Assembly (NCBI GenBank): GCA_013176395.1
Contig: JABMLP010000024.1
Coordinates: forward strand, 62,001-126,000
Direction of reading: 5' to 3'
DNA: 64,000 nucleotides
DNA from: Venturia oleaginea
Lineage: Eukaryota > Ascomycota > Dothideomycetes > Venturiales > Venturiaceae
This document shows positions 1 to 17,610 of this stretch, in pieces. The position numbers and the translations under genes are program-made. A model generated the notes under the pieces. It saw nothing but the letters and a program-made list of their open reading frames with translations. It ran no database searches and was not told the DNA's origin. How positions within the stretch are numbered: position 1 is the stretch's first letter; each line of letters starts with the position of its first letter.

Positions 1-1439
1 ACACCTCCTTGTAAGTGCCGACGCGATCCGCCATAATAATCGCTCATCACCGGCCGTATAACTTTCACTCATCCGTCCTATAGCAAGGGAAGCCAATGAT
101 GCGTCCCGGCTGCTCTGCTAACGGTCTTGGACTCTCCATTACAGAGTCGTCGGTCTACAAGGAAATACATAATGGAATTTAAGACCGCCGAGATTGGAAC
201 TACCGAACGGAGTACAAATTGGAAAATAAGATCGATGTCAAAAGAAGTGCACCGAGAATGTTTGTTCGTGAAAACGCGATAATAACTACGTACTGACAAA
301 ACAGTTGCAATTTTTACTAGTAGAATCTTCGGAATCCGTATAGTCCGGACTCCTGACGCTAATCTCTTCTTCCAATTTATACGGTATTACGATGCGTTTT
401 AGCCTTGCGAGGTAATGGTCTGGCTGGTTATCTCGCGGGATGGGTAGTGGGTGATGAGTGTAGGATAACGGGTGGAATGTAGTGGTCGTTAATAACTACG
501 CGAAGGTAGTTTACCCGAAGGTAATCTGCTGCGAAAGAAACAATTGAGGATGGGGCTGATTATGCGACGGGTTTTCGAAAGGAAATTAAGGAATGAGAAG
601 GATAGATTTACTGGTTTTCGTATGACTTTGTTATCGAGACCGGTGCCTAAGATTCTTTTTCAAGATTACTGCAGTGTCTCGATATCCTTTTTTATGCTGT
701 CTGCGACAAGAATCTTCTCCATGTGCATCGAGCCAAAAAAAAAAAAATTAAAAATTAAAAATTAAAAAAAATCCCACTCAAAGCCCAGTCCCGTTAAGCA
801 TTATCAAAATCGAGTAGCTTCAAGAATGCAGGCTAAGAAGTCTCCCTCACCTCAATTTTTTTTCTTCCCAATCTCTCCCAAGCCACTTTTTCGCCACAGG
901 TTTAGTTACTCGTTACTCCATACCAGTACTCTCAAGATCAATTTCCATACGAGCTGTGCTCGAAAACTTCCGAGCGATCATCTCGAAAGCATGATTAAGC
1001 CATTTTACTAAAAGCGATTAATACCGTTCCATCTCGTTCAGGCCTTCCAATCGCCCGACCGATCCTATCCGGCTAAGAGTAGCGAATAGCAGAAGCTCTA
1101 CCGACCTAAGTTCTCCCAGCGGCGAGTCCTTCTGCCTACTATATACTCGACCTCCTGTTAGGTTACTAGGTGGTAGTAGGGGTTAGAAAGGCTGTAGAAT
1201 AAAGAGCGGGATAGAATTAGAGAATTAGGCAGAACTACTAGAAATATATTAAGAGAAAATCCCTACCGACTTCCTAATTAGGAGAATTCTATAGAGAAAG
1301 CTTATCTCTCGGCTAGCAGATAGGCTATACCACAGTAAGTCGGATAGGAGAATCTAAGTCCTACCCGACGGCGGCCTGTTAGCCTTTCCTCTAGTCGACT
1401 TGAGATCTCCCGCTGCCGCCGCGGACGAGCAGATGGCCT

Positions 1440-1664
1440 GATCTCGTTCCTAACATTAGGTTGACAGGGATTAATCCGCGGACTCCGGCAAGGCTTGGAA
1501 GTGGACCTTACTTCATTCTTTAAAGTAGACAGTAGTTCGCAGATCATTCAGCGATACTAAGCTTTGTATATGCTAGCCTACAGCTGAACGTGACCGCAGT
1601 AATGCCTCACCGGAGTCCGCGGATTAATCCCTATTAAACCTACCTACTAAAGTTAGGAATGAGA
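1440..1664. repeat. Imperfect inverted repeat, about 50-bp arms
   Basis: Arms at 1440-1487 and 1611-1664 are reverse complements with a perfect 22-bp core (1466-1487 against 1611-1632, containing GGATTAATCCGCGG) and an imperfect outer part containing CTAACATTAGG / AAAGTTAG. The loop is about 120 bp. This looks like a relic of a transposon or of two opposed repeat copies in RIP-like DNA. No transposase frame is visible. Confidence 0.6.
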
Positions 1665-2278
1665 TAGTACGGTAATCGTGGACCTTGTGCAATTCCAACC
1701 CACGTGGGATCTCAAAGCCTCCCATAGAAACCAAAGCCGGCTCAATCGTTGTAGCGTCTCGCTAGCCACCATGCCTCTTTCCAAATGATGTCGTTGTTTC
1801 ATTAGGAAATCATGGTCCATCACAGGCAGTAATACAACCAGACTAGATAGGATACCAGATAGGATAGACGGAAATAGCTTTTACACTATCGAAAACTAGA
1901 CAGGATAACCGTAATTACTTTACCGGATGAGATACAGAGATTTTAGCTCTAGATATCGAAAAGGGGGTAAATCAAGGACGTATTTCACTTACTGAGAAAG
2001 AATTTCGGGAAAAACCCAGTTGATCTAGCGGAATCTTGCTAATTCTCGCTGGTAAATACGAGTACTAGATAAGCCTGGATTGGACTAGATATCTAGATAT
2101 CTATACGGAAAGGTAGTAGGCTTGGCGGATAATGAGTCGATATCTTGTCTTGTCTGGTCTGGTTGCATTACTGATCGCAGGCGCGAGCAAGATTATCATT
2201 TTCAGAATGCGCTTGCGATTCCCCCCAGAGACAAAGAATAAGATGCTAGAGGAGGCGTTTGTAGCATGGTAGAAACAA

Positions 2279-2565
2279 GCAGGCCCTGCAGTCATTCATC
2301 CATCCGATGGTTAAACCGCGGAATAGAGGGCATATTCAGGAGGTCATCCATCCGATAAACCTGTTCAGGTCTGCCATCCACCTAATCTCTCCCGATGAAT
2401 AATAATTCAAGGTAGCGTAGTACCTCAGTCACTCCTGAATAGGTCTTATCTAGATTAGGATTTCTGCTCATCTATCTCATCGAAGTTTTCGGAGACAGAT
2501 GACATTGAGAAACCTCATCCATCCCTATCATCGGATGGATGGGACTGGATGAATGCAGGGCCTGC
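2279..2565. repeat. MITE-like element with terminal inverted repeats (TIRs)
   Basis: The left end (2279-2310) begins GCAGGCCCTGCA and continues into TCATTCATCCATCCGATGG. The right end (2529-2565) is its imperfect reverse complement. Total length is 287 bp with no coding capacity, which fits a miniature inverted-repeat element. I could not identify a clean target-site duplication, and the CCATCCGAT motif also repeats internally near 2346, so a simple hairpin repeat is the alternative. Confidence 0.45.
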
Positions 2566-4330
2566 GTACAAGGCATCGAGAGCCCCGCAAGAGAATTGGC
2601 GGGACACGAGTAGGTTTCCCATGTAATGAATAGACCTAGTCTTCTTTTCGAAGAACCCCAAATCGGTTCGTGTTCAAAGAATCTCGGCAATCCTGTTCTA
2701 TCTAGCGCTGTGGGCGTCGAAGGCATCAAACACCACTCCTGCATTGCTAAATTCATGCGTGACTGTCCCTTCGATCCCTCACAGGTCGCATATTTACATG
2801 GCTTCATTTGAGCTTTACATCGAATTCAATTCTGCTAGAAATTAGCGACAGCCACTTTCATCTTGGAGTTGTCGAACTGTTTCTCGGTAAGATGAGTTCC
2901 CAGCAGACTCAACTTCCACTGAGGGCATCCGACGAAGCGAGAAGGCAACAATTTGTGGAACGAAGAGTCGACTGCGTCACGAGCTTGAGTTGCATGTCCT
3001 TGAATACGTTGTTCTGGAACCGACCCTAATTGTCATATTTCACTTGTCTGAGCTTTTTGTAGTTCGTAACAGTTGCGAACGCAACAATGCTTCGGCCGAT
3101 AGGCCTCAATCGCATTCGCGTCCGGGCTGAACATGTTGCTACCACGGTACTCGCAGGACAAGCGATGAAAATCATGTTATCACATGTGGAACTGTTTATT
3201 ATAGCTACACGGGCCTGCAATGAACTGGGCTAAGCCATAGCAAGCCAACAGAAGTGTCTCCACGGATATAGGTCCCAAGATGGCTTGCAAGGCTGTATCC
3301 TGTGCGCATAGCCCTGAGCCCAGGAAGGGCTGATGGCGCTAGCGTCGACGGAACATGAAGGAAGGGTCCATGCAAACTGCGGGTGCGGGCAAGCGGCCGG
3401 TCAAGGCTGCAGGAGCGGCGCCGAATCTGGCCGAAAGCGGCACGTGTATGCCGCTTGGGGACTCTGATGGATTCTTCCGTCTATTTGTATAAGACCCACC
3501 TCCACTCTCATCATGCCGATGTCGATCCGGCCTGCACGGCCGACAAGATCTCTCCGATGCCTGCATCGCTTGCATGACCGACAAAAGATCCCGAAGAGAT
3601 GGTATCCAAGCGTCCGACGGAGCATCTCCGATATTCGAGGCTGAGATTTAATGATTGTGGTCGTATAAAACGGTATACGAGACTGGCCCGCACAGATGAC
3701 CCGAAGATCAATGGCTATACTATGCGGCGACAAAAAATATCTCGGGGATTGTTTCTTGAATCGATCTTGGAAAAACCGACCTGCCTAGTGGTAAGGTGCC
3801 ATAAATTTAGTGCGGCTTGCCTTACATCCGTCGGATGAAGATCTGTTGGTGTGAGCCGCCGCCACCCCACGTTGTCAATTTGATTGCAGATCACATTGGC
3901 GTGGACATCTTGGACAACATCGCGACCACCCGCGGCCCCTTCTCCAAACAGTGCTCCACGAGAGCGCCTCGTAAACTCGGACATTTGATTGGAGGATCAG
4001 AGGCGACAACAGCCATCTGCGTTGGTCTTTATGGACTCGAGAGAGTGGTAAATGATAACGAGTCATCTCATCCTTGGCGAATATGAACTGGTCGACTTGC
4101 TGTGGGAAGGCAAATAGTAATCATGATTGGCTCCAGACTCTACGCCGCCCGGGAGAATCTGCTCTTAGCTGCGACATCCTCCATCTCCTAGATAATAAAA
4201 ATGGAAGGGAAAAACAGGATATATAGCTTTCTAGAATAGTAATATTAGTTAAAAAGAAATCTTAGACGATATAATGAACGCATAGAAACCACAAGTTCCA
4301 GCCAATGAGGCACTGCTGTTGAGCCTCGCG

Positions 4331-9224
<4,894 letters not shown>

Positions 9225-10627
9225 ATGTTCGATCAAGTCCACGCCAGCTTTCGGGAGTGGGTCGAAGGTCGAGGTGTTGAAATTCAAGGCCTCCAAGTCG
9301 CCAAATTACCAGGCAAGGGCATTGGGATCGTCGCAAGCCGAAAGCTCAAAGTAATCCCGCGCGCCCTCGATACCGAATTCGCAGAACTATCCGTTCTGAT
9401 TTTGTCTAGAAAGAGGAGACCCTGATCTCCGTCCCCGCATCCACTCTTATTACCCTGGACTCTAAATTTGTCCAAGAAAGGAAAATTGACAACTGCTCCG
9501 TTCATGGGACTGTAGCCGCCAGTCTGACCCTCAACCATAGAAATTCCGAACGCGTATATAAAACCTGGGAATCAGTATGGCCCACTACGGAGGATCTACA
9601 TTCAATGCCATTTATATGGTCTTCGAAACAGCAGGACCGTTTGCCCCCTGCCGTCCAAGGTCCTTCAAGCTATGTCATGAACGATATAGGGATTTGACTA
9701 ATCATCATCCAGCATTGCTCAAACGCCAACGCGGCAAATTTGATCGTGACTGGCTGGCTCTAGAGGGGAAGATTGCCGAAGGTTTCAAGGACTTGTACCA
9801 ATACTACTGGCTGATCGTGAACACCCGCTGCTTCTACTGGACCCATTTCAGGAAGGCAAAGGAAGCGGAAAAGAAGGGAAAGATGTTGTCGCGAGACGAT
9901 TGCATGGCATTGTGCCCCTTTGCTGATTATCTCAATCATGCGGACGAAGGGGTAAGTAGATGAACTTTACGAGGTCTGTTAGTATTTGACAGATGGTGAA
10001 TAGTGCACGTTCCACTATGACACAAAAGGCATCACGGTTGTTTGCGACCGGGATTATGGTAAACCCGACTCAAGCAAACACAATGTCCCGATGTCCGGCT
10101 AAACATAACCGCAGCTGCTGGGGAAGAAGTGGTTGTCTCCTACGGGACTCACAGTAATGACTATTTGCTCGTCGAATGTAAGCTACTTGAACATTTCGAC
10201 GATCGAGAATTCACTCATCATGTCAGATGGCTTCATTCTCTCTGAGAACAAAGACGACAATACAAAAATCGATCACCTCCTCATACCCATACTGACAAAG
10301 TCTCAAACGAATCTGCTGGAACAACATAATTACCTCGGTGATTACACACTGGACGCCGATGGAGTCTGCTATCGCACTCAAGTCGCTCTTCGCTCCACCT
10401 TTACCTCGGCCAAGAAAATGGAGCAATTTTTCGCTGGGGAGTGGGATGGAGAAAAGGATGATGCCAAGGTCGATGCCAAACGGAACACCCTTTTGAAGAA
10501 GTTCCAGGATGAAATCGAGATTGAATTAGCGGAATTGATGGAGATGGAAGATTCCGACTCGGTGCGCACTTTGACCACACGATGGGAACAGATATTCGCA
10601 ATGACTGAAGCGGTTTTGGAGCAGTGA
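9225..10627 (+). CDS. SET-domain protein lysine methyltransferase (LSMT/RKM-like), 6 exons
   Basis: Exons 9225..9350, 9410..9659, 9713..9951, 10004..10058, 10115..10177, 10227..10627 join into one 377-residue frame. The family transfers methyl groups from S-adenosylmethionine to lysines of non-histone proteins such as ribosomal proteins. Visible SET motifs are the N-terminal GKGIGIVASRKLK, then VNTRCFYW, the substrate/cofactor core PFADYLNHADEG, and EEVVVSYGTHSNDYLL with the catalytic-site tyrosine region. A helical, acidic C-terminal part follows, as in the Rubisco-LSMT subfamily. Five introns of 49-59 nt interrupt it; intron 2 uses a weaker GTCCTT donor but restores the LPPAVQ-ALLKRQR run. 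Upstream of 9225 I see no in-frame extension. The specific substrate cannot be told. Confidence 0.85.
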
Positions 10628-13133
10628 TGGGTATCACAGCGGCTTCATCAATTCATTGTGTCTGTGAGAGGATTGCGGTTATATCCGTATTGCCGATGAA
10701 TTGAAGGGAGTTCCGGGATGAGAGTGAGCTTGCTTCGTGAGGACACAGGCCACAGCCGGTTCATGCATTCATAGGGGTAGTCGGAAGGGACAAATCTCTG
10801 ACCCGGGCATAAATAGTAACGAGCGGATCGGATCACAGCCGGGTCACCAATTCACTGCTTTACTAAGAACCGTCTTATCTAGACAGATTGGCTAGTGCTT
10901 CATAGTCGCTTTAGTCATAAATCAGATAGAGATACGAAGTAGGGAGTATTTCGGATGGTCAACCCGTTAGCATATTTTCGGCGCGGTCTCTGCGGAATCC
11001 GTTTTGAAGCGCAATAGAGGCGCTTCACGAGCAGCACGGCCACAGTTTGTATAGGATTTACATGAGCGATGAGCGGCTTCGCTCATGCAACCTGATGCAA
11101 CGCTAAAAAGTAAGAAGAGGTTGATCTTTTGAGGGTTAAGAAGCTCGAGAGGAGAAGACTATCCTTCCATAGAAATTATTCGTATATAAGGCTCTGCTTG
11201 AGATGAATATTTAGTTGAGTAGATAACATACGAATAGGAAGCACTGGCCAATCTGTAAAGATACTACGGTACAGCCGTCTTAACTTGCGGAACTCGCTAG
11301 TGCACCGTAATCGTACAGCCTCGTACAGTCCTAGTAGCATCCAAAACAACTTCACAATCGTAACCTAGTCACGTTATCAAGAATATCAACCCGTGACTTT
11401 TAAATTGACTGTATAATATAGGAGAAGCTCGAGATGATGAGAAAAGCATTGTTCTTAGACAAACTTCTATAAAGAGACTTTTACTAAGAAGAAATTCCAT
11501 ATGGAAAGCGTGATAATACGATTACGAGCCCTGTACGAGCACGAAGTACTAGCCAATCTGTCCAGATACTGCGGTAAACTATGTACGTAGTAGACAAGTA
11601 TTCAAGGATATGGCGTGAAACTGTATAAGTATCTTACATACCTTACCGCGCGTGTGCGGTTGCAGTATACCACTTACGAAAATCTGATACCGTGAACGTC
11701 GAGTTAAGATGGCGCTAATCAATCTGTTGAAGGGTTTCTGAAACTCCCGTCTTCCGCTTCCGCATCTCGTAAAGCAGTAGCGCGGTACTAACCAAAATGA
11801 CAGTGTCTGAGCATCCATTATGTTGACTCGGACATATTATGATTTCCCCCTGTTTTTAGCTTCTCGTTTTCACTTCGAGTCTCGACTTGAAACGGGTGTC
11901 TTTTCACATGTTGGAGTTGGAGATGGTATCCATGGAAAAAAAAAAAAAAGGTTCGAGCAATGAGGATGCGAAGGGTTGGTTGGTGAGATTACTGTGTATC
12001 CCGTGGGAGAAATAACGTTCCGATATCGTCCCGTACGAATAGCAAGTAGAATCTCGAGTTTCCACCACAATAACCGACGAAATAATCTCAAAAAGTAGCT
12101 AGCCAAATAGAGCGCTCTATATACTCCCCTTGCATACCATCAGAATCATCTCTTCCTTATTTGCGGTGGGATCGGTTGAAGAGAAGTAAAAAGGTTGAGT
12201 CGAGAAAGCAACGTTAAATCTCACCCTACGAGCAGGTTACAGAAAATATAGACGAGCCTCTTTCGCCACTCCCTCTTCTCTCGCCCGGCTCGGCTAGAAA
12301 AGAACTTTGGACTTTAGAAAAGGTCTTTCTTCTTAGGAGTCAGAGGTAGCGCGAGGCTAAAGTCTCGCTTCAACTAACGCCACGCCCTTATGCCTACTAG
12401 TACCTCCTAGAAATCCCAATATTTCAAACCCATCCCTCGCAAACAGCAAGTAGAACACATCGAGTTTCCACCACAGCAATCGATAGCAATAAATCTAAAA
12501 AGTGGCTGTTAAGATAGGTAGACCGTCCTTAGTTTAATACTTTCTTTCTAAAACTTTCAGAAGTATCTCTTCGTTGTTGGTGGCGGAACTTATCCGGGAG
12601 GGGACAATTTCGGAACGTTAGTTCTCCTACTGATAACCTGGCTATAGAGGTGTCGGCTACTCGATAATAACGAGGTATCTATTCTCCTTTTCGGGGTAGA
12701 AGATTTTAGGAATAATAGAGTACTTATAGAAAGTTGTCTTGAAGTATAAGTGAAGTGTTTTCGAGATGGTGATTTTTGGGAACGTGTTTTATTTCATAAG
12801 TCTATTAGTTCGTCGCGTAGCTAGTAATACTGGAGCACTTATAAAAAAATCCTTTAAGATAAATCAAGTCTTTTCAAGATTCCTGATGATATGCTTGTGG
12901 ATAAGTATGAGTTAGGAGTAATGATAATGCGAATAAGATTGGTTATCACCAAACTAAAGTGATCACTGAGCGAGTTTGAACTTGGTGATGAACATTTCCC
13001 TGTAAAAGATATTGACCATCATATCAGGATGCATGCATAATTGATGACAGGATAGTAATAACAACAACATCACCAACCACAAAACTATAACTACTCTATC
13101 AACCTCCACCCACCTTTCACACCCGTCATCCTC
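10628..13133. other. AT-rich gene-free region with diverged repeats
   Basis: No supported gene. Sequence around 12042-12180 resembles 12440-12600 (shared CGAGTTTCCACCACA, then matching downstream phrases such as ATCTCTTCxTT near 12151 and 12562). Sequence around 11240-11280 resembles 11540-11580 (shared CCAATCTGT..AGATACT.CGGTA). The copies differ mostly by transitions. TpA enrichment suggests RIP-degraded repeats. A poly-A run lies at about 11937-11949. Confidence 0.5.
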
Positions 13134-16100
13134 TTACCAAGCAATCCTCGCCATAAAATCCCTCGGCCACTTCCTAACAGCAAACTTCCTCGCCTCATCA
13201 AGCAAAAGGATATCCATTCCAAAACCCATAGGTAAGAACCAATGCGCAACAGGAACCGCGGTAGTACTAAAAACCTCCTGAAACTTCGGTACATAAAGCC
13301 AGAAAACAGACACGAGAAGCGCGAAAATGATTGCAGGGAAGAGGTACCAATTCCTCGTTTCCTTCTTCCCGATAGGTGGGTGCTGCAAGATCGAGAGACG
13401 ACGTGTCCGCACGGCCATGAGATTGAACCATTGCATCACTACCAAATTGATAAAGTAGATGGAGGATGCTTCGTTGAGAATGGCCGTATATGTTGCTGGA
13501 GACATGGTCTCCGGGACGTTGCCGAAGCCGAACCAGAGGGTCGAGAATGGAATGCCTTTCCGTTGACAATACCAATATCCCATGGAAAAGGAACTGATCG
13601 TTTCAAGAAGACCAGTAAATCCATAAGATTGAAGAATCAATCGCCAATCCACCAACCGACTCTTCTTCGGATCCCTCGGTTTCCTCAGCAGCACATCGGC
13701 CTCTGGTTTTTCGTAGGCAATAGCGGTGGCAGCGGCGCAATCGGTAAAACAACAGATGATGATCATGAGGAAACTGGAGAGAATTTGAGGCATACCGAAG
13801 AGGACATTCGTCACCACGGGCCAGAATTCGGAAAAGGATCCGGCGGGGAGGAGGTAGCAGATTGTCTTTTTCAGGTTGTCGAAGACGACGCGGCCGTATT
13901 TTACGGCTTCGACTATGGCGGCGAAGGATTCAAGGAGGACCATGTCTGCGGCTTCGATGGCAATGTCGGACCCGCCGCCCATGGCGATACCGATGTCTGC
14001 GGCTTTGAGGGAGGGAGCGTCGTTAACGCCGTCGCCGGTCACTGTGATGATGTTAGATGGTGTTAACAAGATGAGAAGGATTACGAAACTTACTGCCAAC
14101 AATTTCGCCGCGTGCTTGTAACTCTTTGACGATCTTGAGCTTCTGTTCAGGAGTCGTCCTCGCAAAGACAATCTCATCGTATTTGCACAACTTGTCCCAT
14201 TGAAGCTCATCCAAGCCTTTGAGCTCGCCCCCACTGAGAGCGATGGCGCGACATGTTTGTGGGGCACGGGGAGGGATGACGTCCGGCATCTCGATCAATG
14301 ACAATGCCAAAGCACTTTCAACCGCATCAGCTGGGACAGTAATAATACCACACTCTGTCGCAATGGCCTGAGCAGTGAGCTTGAAGTCACCGGTGACCAT
14401 GTGGACCTTGATACCGGCTCCACGGAGGATACGGACAACTTCAGGAATTTCTTCCTTGGGAGGATCAACAATAGCGAGTAGACCAACCAGCTCGAGGCCA
14501 CGGGTGGACTCATACATGACGGCATCTTCGAACTCCTGTGACTCGACTGGGAAGGATAGTGTATGTGCATCAAGTTGTTTGCGTGCAACCAAAATGACCC
14601 GCTTGCCCTGAGCAGACCATTTGTCTTTCAATCCGTTGATGTAAAGTTGATGTTCCTCAGTAAGAGGTTGGCGCGAACCGGCAGAGTCCATGTAGAGCAT
14701 GCAGCGAGGGAACAGGATATCTGGTGCACCCTTGATGGTGAGAGAAGTATCAGAAGATCTTTCCGTGTCCGTAGGAGTAGCTTTGATGACTTGAATCATG
14801 AACTTGTTCCTGCTGTTGAAGGCAACACGGAACATACGAAGCCACTTCGCCCGAGTGAAGGATACTGAAACGAGTGCTTCAGCGAATCGAAGGATAGCTT
14901 GATCGGTGGCATCGCCGTGTACCTTGCGGTCGGATGGAGGAAGATGAGAGGTCGATGCGTCAAACTCGCCTGCGTTGCAGATACCTGACATCTCGGCCAG
15001 GGTGACGAGGGCTTTGACGAGTATGGCTGGCTTCTGACCACGGTTCAATCCGATGATACCTTCGGCGGCATTGGCGCTCATTGCTTCAGAAGCAACGACA
15101 CAGTCTGAGACGGTCATTTGGTTCTAGTTGGTGTATCAGCCAACTGTTTGTGATTCGCCGCCAACGACGGAAATGTCCTACTTTGGTGAGAGTTCCTGTT
15201 TTATCAGAACAAATGGTGCTCACTGATCCAAGAGTCTCGACAGTCTTGAGAGACTTGCACAAGATCTTGTTCTTTTTCATGATGTTCGCAGTAATCGTCA
15301 GCGAGGCAGTAACGGCGATTGGTAGACCTTCAGGAATGAAAGCCACAGCGACACTGACGCAGTCCACAATAAAGATGGAAACAGTTATCCAGTCCGGGTG
15401 ATCTTTGCGAAGCCAAGTTGTCCTGAATTTATTAGCACTTAATTCCGCCAGTGGACCTGAGCGAGCTTACCAAACGATGATGACGATCAAAACCATAGTC
15501 AGCATTATTGCCACAATGATCGCCACGAAGTAGTATATCTCCTTCTCAAGCAAGGTGAGACCAGTGTTTGGGGTGCTTGTGAGTTTTGCAAGCTAGAATT
15601 TGAGTCAGGATCAGGTTTTGATATGGTTCCGCACCGCTTACTCGACCAAAGACAGAACGATCACCAGTAGCAACTACAATGCCCAAAGCGCTGCCAGACA
15701 CACAATGCGTGCCAGCCATTCCAATACAGGGTGTCTCAAGATAATTCTTTTCCATGGATTCGGCAACAGCCCTTAGTGGAGCGGTCTCGCCTTTTGGTCG
15801 GGTCAGCTATCATTTCTCCCGATCCACATCCCAAAGTGCATACCTGTGAGGATAGATCGATCGAATCGTGCATCAGGACTTGCTTCAAGGAACCGAACAT
15901 CTGCAGGCAATTTATCTCCAAGCCGGATGTACAGAATATCTCCTGGCACAAGCTCGGTCGCGACAAGTTGCTGTTGGACGCCGTCTCGCAAGATCAGACA
16001 TGCGTCTGGCAGCATGTTCTTGATGGAAGACATGACACGACTGCTAGACCAATCTATACAGATTTAGAACGATCACTGAATGTCAGAGGGATCCTATGAT

Positions 16101-16799
16101 ACTCACCCTGATAGAAAGCAAAGCCAGCTTGAATAACCCACACAAACACTAGAACAATGGCCAGAGCAAGATTGGCCACAGCTGGAGGCGAACCAAGCGG
16201 TTTCCAGGCTATAAAGACCAATATTGCAGCGGTCAAGAGAATGGAACCAAATCCACCAAAGAGATATCCGATTGTTTTGCGAAACCAGCGAGAAGGTGGA
16301 GGTGTAAGCGTATTACGGCCATGTTCTGTCAGCTTCCGGACGACTTGATCGGAGGATAGTCCTTGCTTGGGAGAGGTTGATAAGCGTCTCAATACGTCTT
16401 CTGTTGGGATAGTATGCCAGTCTAAGTTGGCAATATCTAGGAGAAAGAGTTGTCAGCCCAATCAATGATTGATTTCACCAATGGAATACTGACCAGTCGT
16501 CGCGCCCTTGGCATTGGCATCTTTGTCCGGAATCCGTTCTTGCGATTCTGCAATATTGAAGGACCTTACGAGTTCAGATGTTGTATGTAGCAGGAGAAGC
16601 GGACTTATGCGCACATAGTCCGATATTGAATCGGCAAAGCAATATTGGGTTCAACCATCCGGAGGCGTGAAAGCGAACGAATGGAGTCTGTCGAGTCTCT
16701 CGAATTGGACCGCTCAAGTCGGCATTTTCTGGGCGCCTGTTCGACATCGTCGGCATAGCGAACGCGCGCCTCGCCTTTTTGGATTATGTCTGGATCCAT
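13134..16799 (-). CDS. P-type cation-transporting ATPase, Na+/K+-ATPase-like (type II), 9 exons
   Basis: Exons 16799..16615, 16564..16494, 16436..16107, 16053..15844, 15790..15642, 15592..15471, 15422..15182, 15123..14094, 14041..13134 give 1081 residues in one frame. It should pump cations across the plasma membrane using ATP. Motifs: TGET actuator loop, PEGLP in M4 (residues about 386-390), the phosphorylation site CSDKTGTLT with Asp429, and the hinge TGDGVNDAP. The C-terminal hydrophobic block has the family phrase [15 protein letters not shown]. This C-terminus and the N-terminal [12 protein letters not shown] resemble the fungal Na/K-ATPase-like group (IIC, related to ACU pumps) more than PMA1, PMR1 or ENA. 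PEGLP rather than PEGLL is slightly unusual for IIC. Ion specificity cannot be read from the sequence. The first junction (GTGCGC donor, acceptor at 16565) is the least certain. Confidence 0.88.
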
Positions 16800-17004
16800 G
16801 GTAGAGAAGTCTGCTCTTGGGCAGATGAAGGTAGGGACAAAAGGAAGAGAGTAAGAGCAGAAGTAAAGATTTCATTCCCATCTGTAAAAGCTACGATTTA
16901 TATATTCGCTGGTCTTTCCTAACCGGGGTCCCGGTGCGCGTCTACATGTGGTGCGTGATATATGCACACGCTAAGGTACTACGATTGATGCTGGACAGCT
17001 CGCT

Positions 17005-17610
17005 TCAAGCTCGTGAAAGACGCTCTCGAGCCTTGCGGAGAGAGCTACAAGCGGAAAGAATTTCTCCATCAAGTGAAGCTCCAGCAGGTTGTAGTGAAAA
17101 CTTGGAGATGACTGGGATCGTCGGACTTCGGTGGTCCAAGTTGCTATGAGGGATTTTTGGAGATTTGAACGATGAGCTAATGGAGGCGCAGTGCTTGCTT
17201 CGCTCTGTTGACCAATAGATTCTGTGTCCATGTAACACAAAGGCAATCCTTCCATCTTCCTGAATATGCTGCAAGCCGAAGGAGGTAATCCGTGAGGCAA
17301 GATCGTCGTAAACATGCTCGCTCTTCGCAAGCGAGATGAAGGCAGCATGTGCGCGAAAGATGTGAAAAAGAGGCAGAGCACAGCGGCTTGATGAAATGGT
17401 CGGGCTGAGAAGAGCTGGACGTGTAAAGAAGTTTGTTGCTGGAAGTTGTAGAACTAGGAGGTAGAACTTACGCGTTGGGACATGGCGGATGGAGACTTTC
17501 CGTTGGGCAAACCTCGCAACGACCTCAAGGGTTCCTTTGTCTCTTGACAACAACCACAGCGCTGTGTACGTCTCTGATCGCTCGGCCAGCAAGTGGGTGC
17601 CAGTGTCCAT
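17005..17610 (-). CDS. Conserved-looking unknown protein, 182 residues, 2 exons
   Basis: Exons 17610..17472 and 17414..17005 join through a 57-nt intron (GTAAGT...CCAG) into one frame starting MDTGTHLLAERSETY and ending RKARERLSRA. I do not recognise a domain. The sequence is mixed alpha/beta-looking (ALWLLSRDKGTLEVVARFAQ, GRIAFVLHGHRIYW), without signal peptide or membrane segment, and ends in a basic helix. It lies head-to-tail behind the ATPase gene on the same strand, 205 bp upstream of its start. A clean splice that removes a less protein-like stretch supports a real gene, but without homology this stays moderate. Confidence 0.55.
   Translation of the reverse strand: MDTGTHLLAERSETYTALWLLSRDKGTLEVVARFAQRKVSIRHVPTRKFYLLVLQLPATNFFTRPALLSPTISSSRCALPLFHIFRAHAAFISLAKSEHVYDDLASRITSFGLQHIQEDGRIAFVLHGHRIYWSTERSKHCASISSSFKSPKIPHSNLDHRSPTIPVISKFSLQPAGASLDGEILSACSSLRKARERLSRA

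Larger units (their letters stand above)
1..4330. other. Gene-poor, TpA-rich region with no supported gene
   Basis: Only short open frames occur and none shows a domain or a credible exon chain. Parts (about 1060-1560 and 1830-2120) are conspicuously rich in TpA steps and poor in CpA/TpG, the look of old repeat-induced point mutation (RIP) in fungal repeats. Two decayed inverted-repeat structures lie inside and are listed separately. The last few hundred bases are the 3' flank of the catalase-peroxidase gene. Confidence 0.6.

Noticed and set aside
3339..4086. Several overlapping frames on both strands
   Set aside because: All short, mutually overlapping and without motif or intron structure; typical of higher-GC non-coding DNA.
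13242..14066. Long plus-strand frame of 274 codons
   Set aside because: Exactly antisense to the last exons of the P-type ATPase, whose motifs are unmistakable.
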